From assembly GCF_027409185.1 (NCBI RefSeq), contig NC_084463.1, positions 66,573,852 to 66,637,851 of the forward strand: a stretch of 64,000 nucleotides of DNA, read 5' to 3'. The stretch comes from Cynocephalus volans. Taxonomy: Eukaryota; Chordata; Mammalia; Dermoptera; Cynocephalidae. Numbering within the stretch: position 1 is the stretch's first letter; the number at the start of each line of letters is the position of its first letter. Positions 33,126-45,340 of this stretch are shown piece by piece. The notes beneath the pieces were generated by a model that saw only the letters and a list, made by a program, of their open reading frames with translations, ran no database searches and was not told the DNA's origin. The translations under genes were made by a program, and so were the position numbers.

Positions 33126-35330
33126 GCATTGAATGCATACTACAGTAATTTTAGTTACAATTTGGGTTAATGCTATGAAGAAAAAAAATCCAGGGAGTTA
33201 AGGAAATATATAATGAAGTATAAACTTAGGGTAGACTAAGAAAGTGGCATCTGAAGACACTTGAATGGTAACTAGGGTGTGGTGGGTAGGAAGTTCAAGC
33301 AACTGAGAAATGCCATTGAATTAGGAGGGAGCAAGAAACAAAAGTGGAGTGAGGTAAGAGGGGCGAGAGCATTCAGAGTTTCGTGGGCCTCAAAAAGTCT
33401 TTTAATCTTAAGTACAGTTTGTTAACTGTTTACTATTTTTTTCTAATTATTTTGGTATATATATTTTTTATTTCTACAAGATAATCATCCTTTACAGATA
33501 TAAATATATCAACAGTTTTATTTTCTACTTTTCAATCCTATAATTTTCTTTTCTTCTTTCCTCTCCTACCTTTCCTCCCCCACCATTTCAATAAATTGTA
33601 AAAGGTAAGACTTCCAGTACAGTACCCAGTGAAAGCAGTAATAGTTAATGCCATTGTTCTTATATCTGCTTCTACACATCTAAGAATTTCCCATGTACAA
33701 TGGCATTGGATGTTTTTCTTCTAAGCATATACTTTCTCAGATTAAAAAAAAACTTTTATTCATAGTTTACTAAATGTTCTTATTGTGACATTATGTTACA
33801 TTGTTTTAGACTGGCTTTAAAATCTAGAAAATGATCAACGTATATTTGAGATTAATGTGTTTCATAACATTGAATTTTGTGTCTGCTTATCATCTTAATC
33901 TTGTTAACTAGGTAGTTCAATTACCTGATGTCCTTGCTCAATTTTTTATGTTCTTGCATTACCCATAATTGAGATATATATTCATTATCTAAAACAATGG
34001 TAGATTTGTCAATGTATCTCCATTTTTGTTTCAATTTTTTGCTTTTAATTTTGAGGATATTTGTCAGGCTAGAATGCTTAGAATTGATATACCTTATTGA
34101 ACTGAACATTTTTATTCTGTAATGTCCCTCTAAAACAAACTAAACTTTTTTATTTAATGGTTTGCCTGGGAGAAAACCAGAAATATTAATTTTGTTTCAC
34201 TTAGAATTTTCTGTTCTCTTATTTTCAAACTTCCCTTATCATAATAATTTAGTGTGTCTTCTAAACAATAGATTGTCATTTCTTCTTTTTAGGTTCACTA
34301 TGAAAAAATACATTTTTAACTGGTAAGTTTAATCCATTTTATTCATTTTAGTTATTGACATATTTGGAATCATTTTGCCACTTTAATTTTTAAGGTTACT
34401 TTCTTCTATATAATTTGTGGTTTTTTTAAAAGATAACTGTATCATTCCCCCAACCAAGATAAGCACAATTTTATGTCTATTCCCTTTTCACCAAAACCCA
34501 TTATACTCTTATTGTCAAAAATATAAATTTTAATTCATATGTATATATGCACATTCATTTTTTGCTTTGATCTTTGATTATCTTTTTTCTCTGCAATAAG
34601 CTTTATCAAGGCATTCAATCATTCTTGCTTTCCATATTTTCTGCATCCTCTGAATTTATTTATTCAATAGCACAATAAGTGCTATTGAAATATGTCATTT
34701 TGTGGCAAACTTTGAACCTAGTATACTTGAGAAAAATATTAAGTATGCCCTCAGTTTGAATGATAAGTATGCCATAATGAAGTGTTTAAATTCCATTTTG
34801 AAATAAGGAGATCTATTGAGAAGAAAAGATTTTCCAAGATTCGTACATGAAATATATTTGCATGGCTGGCTTCATGATATTAGCTTTATTGACAGGACTG
34901 TATCTTCTGGGTAAAAGAAGCAGCAGGACTGCCCAAGTGTAGCACTGAGAAGCAAGTGCGCCATAATGAAGAGTTTAAAATAAATAGGAGCTTCATTTGA
35001 ATGTTCGGTTATGACAACAGATCAGCTGGTGGTATTACAGACAGTCTGCAGGCAGGAAGAGGCAGTGACTAAGAGATTAAAACAATTTCCATAGAAAGGA
35101 GGCTTTATTGTTGGTGTGGAGCATAAATAACAGGAGACTAAAGTAAAAACACTGTAAAGAAAATGTCTAGCCAATTATTTCAGTTATCCCTAACCTATCC
35201 CTCAACAAATTATTTTCTAATGTAGACCCATTATCTCTAAGCCAGAAAGCCATACTTAACTGAACCAATAAATGAATATTATTCTCATAAAAAAATTATT
35301 TCACTTTGAAAGTACATCTCAATGTTAAAT
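33126..35330. other. Intergenic, probably old LINE debris
   Basis: AT-rich sequence with no open gene. Some blocks (for example 'attctgtaatgtccctct' near 34115) resemble old antisense LINE sequence, but the match is weak. Confidence 0.3.
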
Positions 35331-35477
35331 ACACATATACTTTAAAAAAAATTTTACTTTATTTTGTCAATATACAATGTGGTTGATTATTGTGGCCCAT
35401 TACCAAAACCTCCCTCCCTCCTTCCTCTCCCCCCTCCCTCCCAACAATGTCCTTTCTGTTTACACATATACTTTAAA
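35331..35477 (-). mobile_element. Very short 5'-truncated L1, antisense, with TSD
   Basis: ACACATATACTTTAAA occurs at 35331-35346 and again at 35462-35477. Between them is the reverse complement of the young L1 3' end: poly-T, then 'attttgtcaatatacaatg', 'tgattattgtggcccattac' and a CCTCCCTCC tract, matching 54390-54500. Only about 115 bp was inserted. Confidence 0.8.
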
Positions 35478-35879
35478 TTTTACAATTTCAACTTTGGGAG
35501 ATTTTGCCTATAGAAACATTCACTAAAACACCTAAGAAGAAAGATGAATATTACTTCATTATTTTCAATTACAAATAGGAAAAAAAAATAGAATATATTT
35601 AGTGATAATGTAATAGTTTTATTAAATGTGATACAGAATATTTAGCCATTTATAAAAGTGAAGACATTCCACATATATTGACACAGAAAGGTGCTCATAA
35701 TGTCTTTGCATTTTTTAGAAAGATTTTCAAATTAAAGTAATATATGCATATGATAAGAAAACTTTAACTACAGAAGAATACAAAGTTAAATATAATAATA
35801 GACTGATATAATTTAAGCTCAACATGGTGCTTTACAAAGTGTTAATTTTCAATGAGAAATATTAAGATGGACCATATAA

Positions 35880-38753
35880 TGAAACATCCCAGTGATGCAA
35901 GGATGGTTCAAAATATATGTCAATAAATGTGATACATTACATCAACAAAATGAAGAACAAAAACTATATAATCATCTAAACAGATGCAGAAAAAGCATTT
36001 GACAAAATTCAACATCACTTTATGATAAAGACTCTCAGCAAATTAGGAATAGAAGGAAAGTATCTCAGCACAATAAAAGCATTTACGACAAAACCCACCA
36101 CCAATATCATTCTGAATGGGAAAAAGCTGAAAGCTTCTCCCTTAAAAACAGGAGCAAGACAAGGATGTCTACTCTCACCACTCCTATTTATTATAGTATT
36201 GGAAGTAATTGCCAGAGGAATAAGTCAAGAGAAATAAAGTGCATCCAGGCTGGAAAAGACAAAGTCAAACTGTCCCTATTTGCAGATGGCATGATCCTAT
36301 CTACACAAAACACCTCAAGACACTACAAAAAACAAAACAAAAACAAATAAACAAACAAACTAACAACTCTTAGAACTCATAAGCAATTTTAGTAAAGTTG
36401 CAGGAAACAAAATTAACTTGCAATAATCAGTAGCGTTCTTATACTCCAATAACAAATTACAATAAGAAGAAATGAAGAAAGCAAGCCCATTTACAATGGT
36501 CACCAAAAAAAAAAAAAGAAAAGAAAAGAAAAAAAAAAAAAGAAAAAGAAAAGAAATACCTAGGAATCAATTTAACCAAGGAGGAAAAAGATCTGTAGAA
36601 CAAGAACTGCAAATCACTGCTGAAAGACATTAAAGAGGACACAAAAAGATGGGAAGACATTCCATGCTCTTAGATTGGAAGAATTAGCATTGTGAAAATG
36701 TTCCTACTACCCAAAGCAATCTATAGAGTCATGTGCAATCCCCATCAAAATGCCAATGACATTCTTCGCAGAAATGGAAAAAATAATCCTAACATTTATA
36801 TGGAATGGCAAAAAAAAACCCAAATAGCCAAAGCAATCTTGAGCAATCAATAAATAAAACCAGAGATATAACAATACTTGACTTCAAATTATATTACAGA
36901 GCTACTGCAACCAAAGAAATATGGTACTGGCATGAAAATAGACACTCAGACCAGTGGAACAGAATAGAGAACCCAGAAATCAACCCACCTACTTAAAGCC
37001 AACTAATCTTTGACAAAGGCAAGAACATACACTGGGGAGAAGACTGCCTCTTTGATAAATGGTGTTGGGAAAACTGGACATCCATATGTGGAGAATCAAA
37101 CTAGACCCATACTGATGGAGTTGGGATGTGTTGTCCCCTCCAAAACTCATGTGGAAATTTGATCCCCAATGTGGCAGTGTTGGATACTGATTGAGTCATG
37201 GGGGCCAATCCCTCATGAATGGATTAATGCTCTCCCTGGTGGTGGTGGGCTTGAGTGATTTCTCACTCTATTAGTTCCTAAGAGAGATGATTGTTTAAAA
37301 AGACCCTGGCACCTCCTCTCTCTCTCTCACTTCCTCTAGCCATGTGATCTTCCTGTACCAGCTGGCTGACTGCTGCTTGAAGCAGCCTGAGGCCCATGTC
37401 AGATGCAGCTTTCCCAGAATCCTAAGCTAAATAAACCTCTTTTCCTTATAAGTCACTCAGTCTCAGGTATTTCTGTTATAGCAACACAAATGGACTAATA
37501 CACATACCTCTTGCCATACACCAAAATAAACTCAAAATGAATTAAAGACTTAAATATAAGATCTGAAACTATAAAATTCCTAAAAGAAAACATAGTGGAA
37601 ACACTTCAGGAAGTAGGACTGGGCTAAGGTTTTATGAATAAAACCCTGAAAGCACAGGCAACAACAACAAAATAAACCAATGGGATTATATCAAACTAAA
37701 AATCTTCTACACAGCAAAAGAAACAAAAGAGTGAGAAAACAATGTACAGAATGGGAGAAAATATATACAAACTATGGATCTGACAAAGGATTAATATCCA
37801 GAGTATATAAGCAACTAAAACAACTTAACAGTAAAATAGCAAGTAACCCTATTTAAAAATGGGCAAAGGAGCTAAATAGGTATTTCTCAAAGGAATATAC
37901 ATAAATGACCAACAGACACATGAAAAAATAATATCACTAAGCATCAGGGACATGCAAATCAAAACCACATTGAGATATCATCTCAACCCAGTTAGAGTGG
38001 TTATTATCAAAAAGACAGAGAATAACAAGTGGTGGCCAAGATGCAGAGAAAGGTGAAACTGCTGCACTGTTGATGCAACTGTAAATTAGTACAGCCATTA
38101 TGGAAAACAGTATGGAGTTTCCTCAAACAACTACCGATAGAACTGACATATGATCCAGCAACCCCACTGCTGGGTATATACTCAAAGGAATGAAAATCAT
38201 CATGTCCATGGAATATCTGCACCCCCATGTTTATCGCAGCTCTATACAATATCCAAGAGTTGGAACCAGTCTAAATGTCCATTGACGGATGACTGGATGA
38301 GGAAAACGTAGTATATATACACACAATGGAATACTACTATGCCATAAAAAATAGTGAAATTCTGCCATTCGCAGCAAAATGTTTGAATTTAGAGAAAATT
38401 ATGTTGAGCCAAATAAGCTAGGTACATAAAGAGAAATACCATATGTCCTCACTCATAAGTGAGAAATTAAAAGTAAAAATAAAAATAAAAACAAAAAAAG
38501 AAAGGAAGAAAGATACAACCACCATAATAATTTGCTGAACTTTCAAAAGGAGATAACTGAACTAAGGCCACCAGAGGTGGGAAATTGGGAGAGGGGTTAG
38601 TGAGAAGTTAGTAAAGGGTCACAAAAAATGATTACTACATTGTGTCCTGATCTGCACATCACATATTGCACACAGGTATGGATTTTCAATACTTTACCCC
38701 ATAGATATGTACAATCAATTATGATTCAATAAAAAAATGAAAAAATCAGAAAT
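35880..38753 (+). mobile_element. Old L1 ORF2 fragment, sense, split by a solo LTR
   Basis: The sequence follows L1 ORF2 from the reverse transcriptase region (near 'agtgatgcaaggatggttca', about 35891) to a poly(A)-like end near 38740. Stop codons and indels are frequent; short surviving frames include one with [15 protein letters not shown]. An A-rich expansion of about 50 bp lies at 36507-36557, at the same ORF2 homopolymer that carries a frameshift in the young L1 (52740s). The element is 5'-truncated and interrupted at 37112/37113. Confidence 0.85.
37113..37502 (+). mobile_element. Solo MaLR (MST-like) LTR inside the old L1, with 5-bp TSD
   Basis: A 390-bp LTR that begins TGATGGAGTTGGGATGTG and ends GGACTAATACA. 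CATAC flanks it on both sides (37108-37112 and 37503-37507). Removing it rejoins L1 sequence exactly. 'taaataaacctcttttcctt' near 37428 is the typical LTR polyadenylation region. There is no internal region, so it is a recombined solo LTR. Confidence 0.85.
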
Positions 38754-39094
38754 TCAAAATGGAGTTCTTACATAAAATGTGTGCTAAGGTTCTGATTCCA
38801 TTCCTCTAGCATGCTGACAAGAAAATAAATAAGTGACTAACAGTGGCTCTGTTAAGCATGGGAAAGTCAGTTCAGTGACGGTGGTCACTGAAAACTGGTG
38901 CTTCTTTTGTGCATGCGCTTGAGATTGAAATTTTGGGGGTAGCATATATGAAGGATGAAGTCATCCTCATGAAATGTGAGCTCTGGTACATAAAATTGTC
39001 AAATACCAGATTGCCTTAGCAGAATGTAGCTTCAGAAAATGTGTTCTTACATCAAAGACCCAGAAAGAGATCAAATATAAACTCAGAAACATCC

Positions 39095-39360
39095 TTATTC
39101 AAATTTCATTGTAACTCTGGAACTCTTTTCAATAGCAAGAAAATATGCACTATTCAGAAAAAGAAAAATATTCTCCAACTCTATCCATGTTAAAGGCTGG
39201 ATAGTATTCCTTGTGTGTATAAACCACATTTTCTTTATCCATTTATCCATTGATGGACACTGTGGTCTCTTCCATAACTTGGCTCTTTCAAATAGAGCCA
39301 CAAAATGAAGGCATCCATTAAAAATACTGATTTCAAATTCCTTTGGTAAATACACAGAAG
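39095..39360 (-). mobile_element. L1 ORF2 3' fragment, antisense
   Basis: The reverse complement matches the end of ORF2, with 'ctctatccatgttaaaggct', 'ggatagtattccttgtgtgt' and 'ttatccatttatccattgat'. It is diverged and non-coding. Confidence 0.65.
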
Positions 39361-39936
39361 TGAGATTGCCAGATCATATAGTAATTCTCAGTTAGACAGA
39401 AAGAGTAAGTTTTTTGGGGTTTGTTTTGAGATCTATTGCATAGTCTGGCGAACATAGTTAACAATAGTTAATAATATACTGTAATAATAATGTAGTTCCA
39501 AATTGTTAAGAGAGTACACTTTAAATGTTCTTACTATAGAAAATAAGTATTTGAATTGATAAATATGTTAATTACCTTGATTTAATTATTATTCATTGTG
39601 TTAATAACTCATAACATCATTTTGTACCCTATGATTATATATAATGATGAATTGTCAATTTACAATAAAATGTTTTTAAAATCTTATTATTTTGAATTTT
39701 TTTTGTATTTTTGTTTATTAGGCTATAAATCTCTTACACTGCAGGTAGCAATGCATAAGAGGAGTTCACATTACTTTAAATAATTTAAAATATCAGTTGC
39801 TATCTTTTTTATTATTACTGTTAGAGGCAAAATTCTCATAGCCTCGCTCCCTTGTGTTTGAGGTGTTGCATGTAATAATTAAAGGCACAGAAAATATATG
39901 GAGGAAAGGAAGAGGTGGCCACTCTTGATATTGGTT
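39361..39936. other. Intergenic, AT-rich
   Basis: Nothing recognised in this stretch. Confidence 0.35.
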
Positions 39937-39941
39937 ATCAT

Positions 39942-40401
39942 TGTATTAGTTTTTTAGGGCTTCTGTAACAGATTACCACAAACTTGGTAGCTTAATCCAA
40001 GTTATTCTTTGACAGAACCAGAGGATAGATGTCTGAAATCAAAGTGTCAGCTAAGTCACACTTTCTCAGAAGTCTCCAGGGGGATAAACACTTTTTCCTA
40101 GTCTCTTCCAACTTCTGATGACTCCTGGTGTTGCTTAACTTGTGGCAACATAACTCCAATATCTGTCTCCTTCTTTAAATGACTTTTTTTCCTGTGTCTC
40201 ACTCTCAAATATTCCTCTTCTTTTTTTTACAAAGGCATCAGTCACTGGATTTACGACCTACCCTTAACTCACATAATCTCATCTCTAGAGCCTCAACTTA
40301 TTACATTTGCAAAGACCAAATTTTCAAATAAGGTCACATTGGGAGGTACCAGGCATTGGGACTTGGACATACCTTATTGGGGACACAATTCAAGCTACTA
40401 G
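39942..40401 (-). mobile_element. MLT1-type LTR, antisense, with 5-bp TSD
   Basis: It begins TGTATTAGTTTTTTAGGGC and contains 'ctgtaacagattaccacaaa' and 'aataaggtcacattgggagg', the order expected of an antisense MLT1. ATCAT flanks it at 39937-39941 and 40402-40406, so both ends are well defined. Confidence 0.8.
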
Positions 40402-40406
40402 ATCAT

Positions 40407-41360
40407 TTAACAAATAAAAGAAAGTTTTTCTAAAATCCAGAAAATTCAGTCTTTGCTTACAAAGTTTTTCTTCTGCCCTGTATGTATATCACACATACCA
40501 GGGAGAGAAATTTTTGAAGCAAAGTTTCAAATTTCAAGTTGTCCCATAAACTTCTTTAGGTTTCTTTTCTAGATCTAGAATGACCAGGTCCATAATATGT
40601 AAGAATTTTACATAGGCAAATTAGTAAGAATTTTAATGCATGTTTGCAAAAATCCTCCAATAACATCATATAAAACACATCAGTAGTATGGAAGAGTACA
40701 CATTTCATAATCAGCAATATTTTATATCATCATCTCTTAATATTGACCAATTTAAAATTTTATAATTGTAGTTCACTTATTGCTTTCTCGAGGAAACAAA
40801 TAGCTTTTCATTAATATCATGGATGTTCATAATCTTCAGTAATAGTAAATATGTTAAAATTTAAATAATCAGAATTTTGTATTATAAACATATACATGCA
40901 ACATTTATTGACTTTCTTAAATCATTTTTGTTGATTATTAAATGCCATATAAAATTGTAACTAATGACAGCTAAATAGCTATTAATGTGACTTATATGAG
41001 AGATATGTATCTGTATCTGTTAATATATTCTTACAAAAATAGCTTTTCCCCCCCCAGGAGTTTTATTCTTATTACCAAAAAATCGTAAGATATAGAGAGA
41101 TGATAAATTTTTTAAAAAGAGAGTCAAGAAGTTATTACATTGAAATGAACAAAAAGGAGTTTAGCCATTGTGATATTTTTCTGTACATGTTTTTGTCTGT
41201 GTCTATACATATTTATAATTTTAAAATATTTCCAAAATTAACTAATATTGACAGTTTTGTAAAACTATCTATTTAAAATTTTCATTAATTTAGGCGTTTC
41301 AAAGTAACATCCTATTGTTCAAAATATTCAGTTAATTACTTGTTGGTAACTCATTTAGAC
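40407..41360. other. Intergenic, AT-rich
   Basis: No gene or repeat recognised. Confidence 0.35.
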
Positions 41361-41466
41361 ATAACTTTTTTTTTTTTTTTTTAAAGATGACCGGTAAGAG
41401 GATCTTAACCCTAGACTTGGTGTTGTCAACACCACGCTCTCCCAAGTGAGCCACAGGCTGGCCCTA
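41361..41466 (-). mobile_element. tRNA-Ile-derived SINE (CYN-like), antisense
   Basis: The reverse complement reads AGGGCCAGCCTGTGGCTCAC, then TTGGGAGAGCGTGGTGTTGA, then CCGGTCATCTTT and poly(A). This is a compact tRNA-like unit with A and B box-like segments and a tail. Near-identical flanks TAGACATAA (left) and TAGATATAA (right) look like a target duplication with one substitution. It resembles the CYN SINEs of colugos. Confidence 0.7.
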
Positions 41467-41611
41467 GATATAAAAATGTTAAACAAAGGAAGCCTATTTC
41501 TAAAATAACTTATGAAGCCTGATACTGCTAAACATTCTTTATTCAAATAAGTCATTATTTAAGTCCAGGTATCTTTTTGACCAATTTGAATTTGATCAAA
41601 TTGATTTCAAC

Positions 41612-41628
41612 AAAATTATGTGCTTTTT
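41612..41628. repeat. Target-site duplication, left, of truncated L1
   Basis: AAAATTATGTGCTTTTT here is repeated perfectly at 42055-42071. Confidence 0.9.
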
Positions 41629-42054
41629 GTTGGAACCAGCCCAAATGCCCATCATCAGATGAGTGGATACGGAAAATGTGGTACATCTACACAATGGAAT
41701 ACTACTCAGCTATAAAAACGAATGAAATACTGCCATTTGCAACCACATGGATGGACCTCGAGAGAATTATATTAAGTGAAACAAGTCAGGCACAGAAAGA
41801 GAAATACCACATGTTCTCACTGATTGGTGGGAGCTAAAAATTAATATATAAATTCACACACACACACACACACACAAAAAAAAAAAACCGGGGGGGGGAG
41901 AAGATATAACAACCACAATTACTTGAAGTTGATACGACAAGCAAACAGAAAGGACATTGTTGGGGGGGAGGGGGGAGGGAGAAGGGAGGGAGGTTTTGGT
42001 GATGGGGAGCAATAATCAGCCAAAATGTATATCGACAAAATAAAATTTAAAAAA
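41629..42054 (+). mobile_element. Young 5'-truncated L1 (ORF2 3' end and 3' UTR)
   Basis: It matches 54070-54495 of the full-length L1 almost base for base. The terminal ORF2 frame is intact to the same stop and ends MFSLIGGS. The 3' UTR keeps the CA repeat, the GGGGGGG-containing purine tract and the end ATAAAATTTAAA. A perfect 17-bp target duplication shows that it is recent. Confidence 0.93.
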
Positions 42055-42071
42055 AAAATTATGTGCTTTTT
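42055..42071. repeat. Target-site duplication, right, of truncated L1
   Basis: Second copy of AAAATTATGTGCTTTTT, overlapping the poly(A) end of the insertion. Confidence 0.9.
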
Positions 42072-42440
42072 TTTTTTTTTTTTCTCTCCTACTCACTGCC
42101 TATTTCGTCTCCCTAAATTTAAAATTAAATCAGCCAGGAGTACCAGATATTTGAGCCCTACTCTTTCACTCTTTTTCTCAAACCACCCACAATAATCACT
42201 GGCATGTTAATCTTTGATTCTAAAGACTGTAGACATTGATCAGGAACGAAGGGATTTAAATTGCCATGATGAAATGCAGATGATATAAAATCCTAGATCA
42301 CAGTGAAGAAAGAGCAGAAATTATGAAAGAAGGGAAGGATGTGTATTCAAATATCATATTAAAACATTGTCAGATGTTGAGGCTGGAATGAGAGTACGGG
42401 GAAGGATCCCAGAAACTCAGACATGAATTTGTCCTGTGGG
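42072..42440. other. Intergenic, nothing recognised
   Basis: No gene or repeat recognised. The 42440-42660 segment that follows has promoter-like elements. Confidence 0.35.
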
Positions 42441-42442
42441 TG

Positions 42443-42628
42443 TATAAAAACCAGTGCTCAGAAAAACCAGCACTAGGGATGGGCGTTTGAAGTGGGTTAT
42501 TCATGGAGATTAGTAAGAGAGTTAATCCAATCAATGGTGAAGGTATATCCTTCCGCTCTTCAGGTATTGACTGGATACTCCAAAAACCTAATCAAGGTGA
42601 GCCTTTAGGTAGCCTAACATAAAAGAGT
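42443..42628 (+). promoter_or_regulatory. Promoter-like segment with an exact DUX4-type motif
   Basis: In order: a good TATA box TATAAAAA at 42443-42450; TAATCCAATCA at 42523-42533, an exact fit to the DUX4 consensus TAAYYBAATCA; AAACCTAATCA at 42584-42594 with one mismatch; a donor-like AAG|GTGAGC at 42595/42596; and ATAAAAGAG at about 42620-42628. It could be a distal promoter or first exon of UBTFL1, or a decayed LTR with a DUX site. No transcript evidence. Confidence 0.28.
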
Positions 42629-42659
42629 TCTAAATGCAAGGTTTGTTCTCTTCAGAGGC

Positions 42660-43519
42660 CCTTGAATTTGGTTGAACTGTGGAAACCTGAGAAAGTTACA
42701 GCTGCCGTCCAGACAGCCCAGAGTACGTAGAACTCCTGTCAATTGGGTAGATTTTCTTGCAAGCACTGATCAGAACAATTATACATCGTTCAGGCGAGTA
42801 CAGAGTTCTGAGAAGAAGAATTCATGTGTCTTTCCCTTAATTTTTTTTAACCAAACTGTCAGAAGCCTAGTTAATAAAAATCATGTAATTGTTTTCAGTT
42901 TACTCTTGAGCTATAGAATTTTGGTCTCTATCATTGTTTTGAAATTAATGATTTTTTTCCCCTTTATTTTATGTTCCTCGTATATACAAATTGTGAAATT
43001 CTGGAGGGGAAGGCCTAGCTATCTGTGGTTTTATTTTTGGCATGGGGCCTAAAATTAATTGCAAAATATTGTAGAATGTGAAAGGTGCTCTCATTTAGAA
43101 CTTCAAGCTTCATTCTTGGTCTTTAAAGTGCCCAGTAACAATCCAGAAATTATTGATAGATGTGGAAAGGTGGCATTGCGGACCACACTTATGTACCAGA
43201 ATTGCGAGGATTTTCTGCTGAATGATTCCTACACTGGTCTAGAAGTAGTAATCCTGATAACCTACTGTCATTTATTTTAAAAACACAATATATTAGACTT
43301 CCAAATGTGGATGACCTTTGAAAAGTACGTCTGACATGATTGTGGAGTATGTTGATCTGTTCTCAACAATGGTTACCCTTTACATTAAGGTTATTTAAAT
43401 GCAAGAGTATTGGAAAAAAGGTTGTGTTCTAACCAAGATTGATGCAATACTAATCAGTTATTTTGTACCAGGGTAGATGTTGTGAGGTTTTTAAATAAAA
43501 TAAAATAAAGTATTGAAAG
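42660..43519. other. Unassigned, contains a 126-codon frame
   Basis: A frame at 42672-43052 starts MNCGNLRKLQ but resembles no protein I know, and its second half is hydrophobic AT-rich translation. I do not call it a gene. Confidence 0.3.
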
Positions 43520-43524
43520 TGACT

Positions 43525-43618
43525 AGTTTGGGGCTGACCAGTTAGTTCAGTTGATTAGAGAGTGGTGTTGATAACACGAGGGCCCAGATTTCAATCCCTG
43601 TACTGCTCTGTCACCGTA
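43525..43618 (+). mobile_element. tRNA-Ile-derived SINE (CYN-like), sense
   Basis: It reads GGGGCTGACCAGTTAGTTCA, then GTTGATTAGAGAGTGGTGTT, then GATTTCAATCCCTGTACTG. The B box-like GATTTCAATCC and the tRNA-Ile-like 5' half are clear. It runs straight into an AAT microsatellite that probably grew from its A-rich tail. Confidence 0.7.
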
Positions 43619-43622
43619 ATAA

Positions 43623-43682
<60 letters not shown>
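43619..43682. repeat. (AAT)n microsatellite at SINE tail
   Basis: About 20 near-perfect AAT units directly follow the SINE body. Confidence 0.95.
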
Positions 43683-43684
<2 letters not shown>

Positions 43685-43689
43685 GTAAC

Positions 43690-44880
43690 TCATTTTGCTC
43701 ACTAATTTTGGTGAATGGTTTTTGTTTTTTTTTTTAAATTTTGGGGGTGTCTAATTTTAGACTGTCTGTGTATAGTCATTTTTCTCACATTCTGCCCACA
43801 GGTAATAAGAAGAGTATGTCTATGTATAAGTGCAGAAGACAAAATGCATGAAACACAGAGAACTGCTTCCTCCTGTCATCTCACACAGCACCTGCATATT
43901 TCTCCACAATGGTGATTTTTGGTTGATATTTTATTTGTTGGTGTATGTGAGCTTCTGATGAGAGAGAGATTATTTTCTTCATCTTCACATGCCTGACAAA
44001 ACAGTCCCAATTATACTGTATATAATTCTAAATAATATACTTGTTCTGATATTTCTTAATACAGAAAAGTGTTTATTGACTTTAAAAGGAGTGAGGAATT
44101 TAGTTATTTAACTCCTTAAACTCGCACGCGCGCACACACACACACACACACAGACACACACACACTGTTTTCCTTTCTCTTATTTTCCCAAAACACTTAC
44201 ATCATGAGTTTTGGTTTAATTATTCTATCAATTATTGTTTCTCTGTAAAATGAAATCACAGCTAAGCCATAAGATGTACTGTTATTATATTTCTTTTTTA
44301 TTAATTTTTCCAATTTTCGCTAAACCTGCCACCTCATCCTCAAACTCTCTGTACTAAAAATCTCTTCTCAGGATTTACATGCCCACCAGCTGATCCCTCC
44401 TGTTCATCTAGAGGTTGTTTTTTCCCTTTCAGGTGTGTGAGTGGAAACAGCTTCCCCCTATTTTTAGACTTGAGAGCCTTACCTTGATGGTTCTCCTAAC
44501 CTTGGTGACAGCATTATTAGTAGTCCCTTCATTACATTATCTTGAACCACCTGAGTCTGTTTTCTGATTTTTTTTCTAACTCATAATTTTACAATCTCCT
44601 GTTGTTAATCAAATTTCTCACTTTTGTATTTCTAATATTATTTTGAAGTTTTTATTTTTGTTATGGTATTTTTAATTTACAAAATCTATTTTGCTCTCTG
44701 AATGTTCTTTTAAACAGTCTTCTGTTATTATTATTATTATTTTTAAACTATTCTACAACTTTGGAAAGTTATATAAATTCTTAGATTTTCTATTTTCATC
44801 ATCTCTGTAATAGAATAATAGTAGTAAACCCACTTCATGGAATTGTGAGGAGAAAAATGAGATAGTAATTGTAAAACACT
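43690..44880. other. Intergenic with a CA repeat
   Basis: Nothing recognised apart from a (CA)n tract at about 44126-44165. Confidence 0.35.
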
Positions 44881-44882
44881 TG

Positions 44883-45340
44883 TGTATCATTTACATAGGG
44901 CTGCAATAATGAATTATCACAAATTGAGGAGCCTACAAGAGTAATTTATTCTTTCACAGTTCTGAAGGCCGGAAGTTGAAAAGCAAGGGTTAGCAGGGTT
45001 GGTTCCCTCTGGAGGCTCTGAGGGAAACTCCAGCCAGTGCCTCTCTCCTGCTTCAGGTGGCTGCTGCCAACCTGTGCCTTTCATTGTCTTGTGGCAGCAT
45101 AACTCCACTGTGCCTCTGTTTCCACATGGTCTTCTCTGTGCCTTTGTCTCAAACCTTCCTCTTCTTTCTCTTATAAGAACACTAGGTATTGGATATAGGT
45201 CCCATTAAATCAAGAATGATTTCATCTGGAAATCATCAAGTTAATTACATCTGCAAAAACCCTATTTCTAAAAGGTCACATTCTCAGGTATCAGGGTTGG
45301 AACTTAGACATACACTTTAGGGAGACACTAGTCAACTGAG
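44883..45340 (-). mobile_element. MLT1-type LTR, antisense
   Basis: It contains 'tacatagggctgcaataatg', 'ttctttcacagttctgaagg', 'cttgtggcagcataactcca' and 'aaaggtcacattctcaggta' in the reverse MLT1 order. It is older or more decayed than the copy at 39942; no clear target duplication was found. Confidence 0.7.

Noticed and set aside
42672-43052. 126-codon frame MNCGNLRKLQ...
   Set aside because: No similarity to any family I know, AT-rich hydrophobic second half, and no splice or conservation support.
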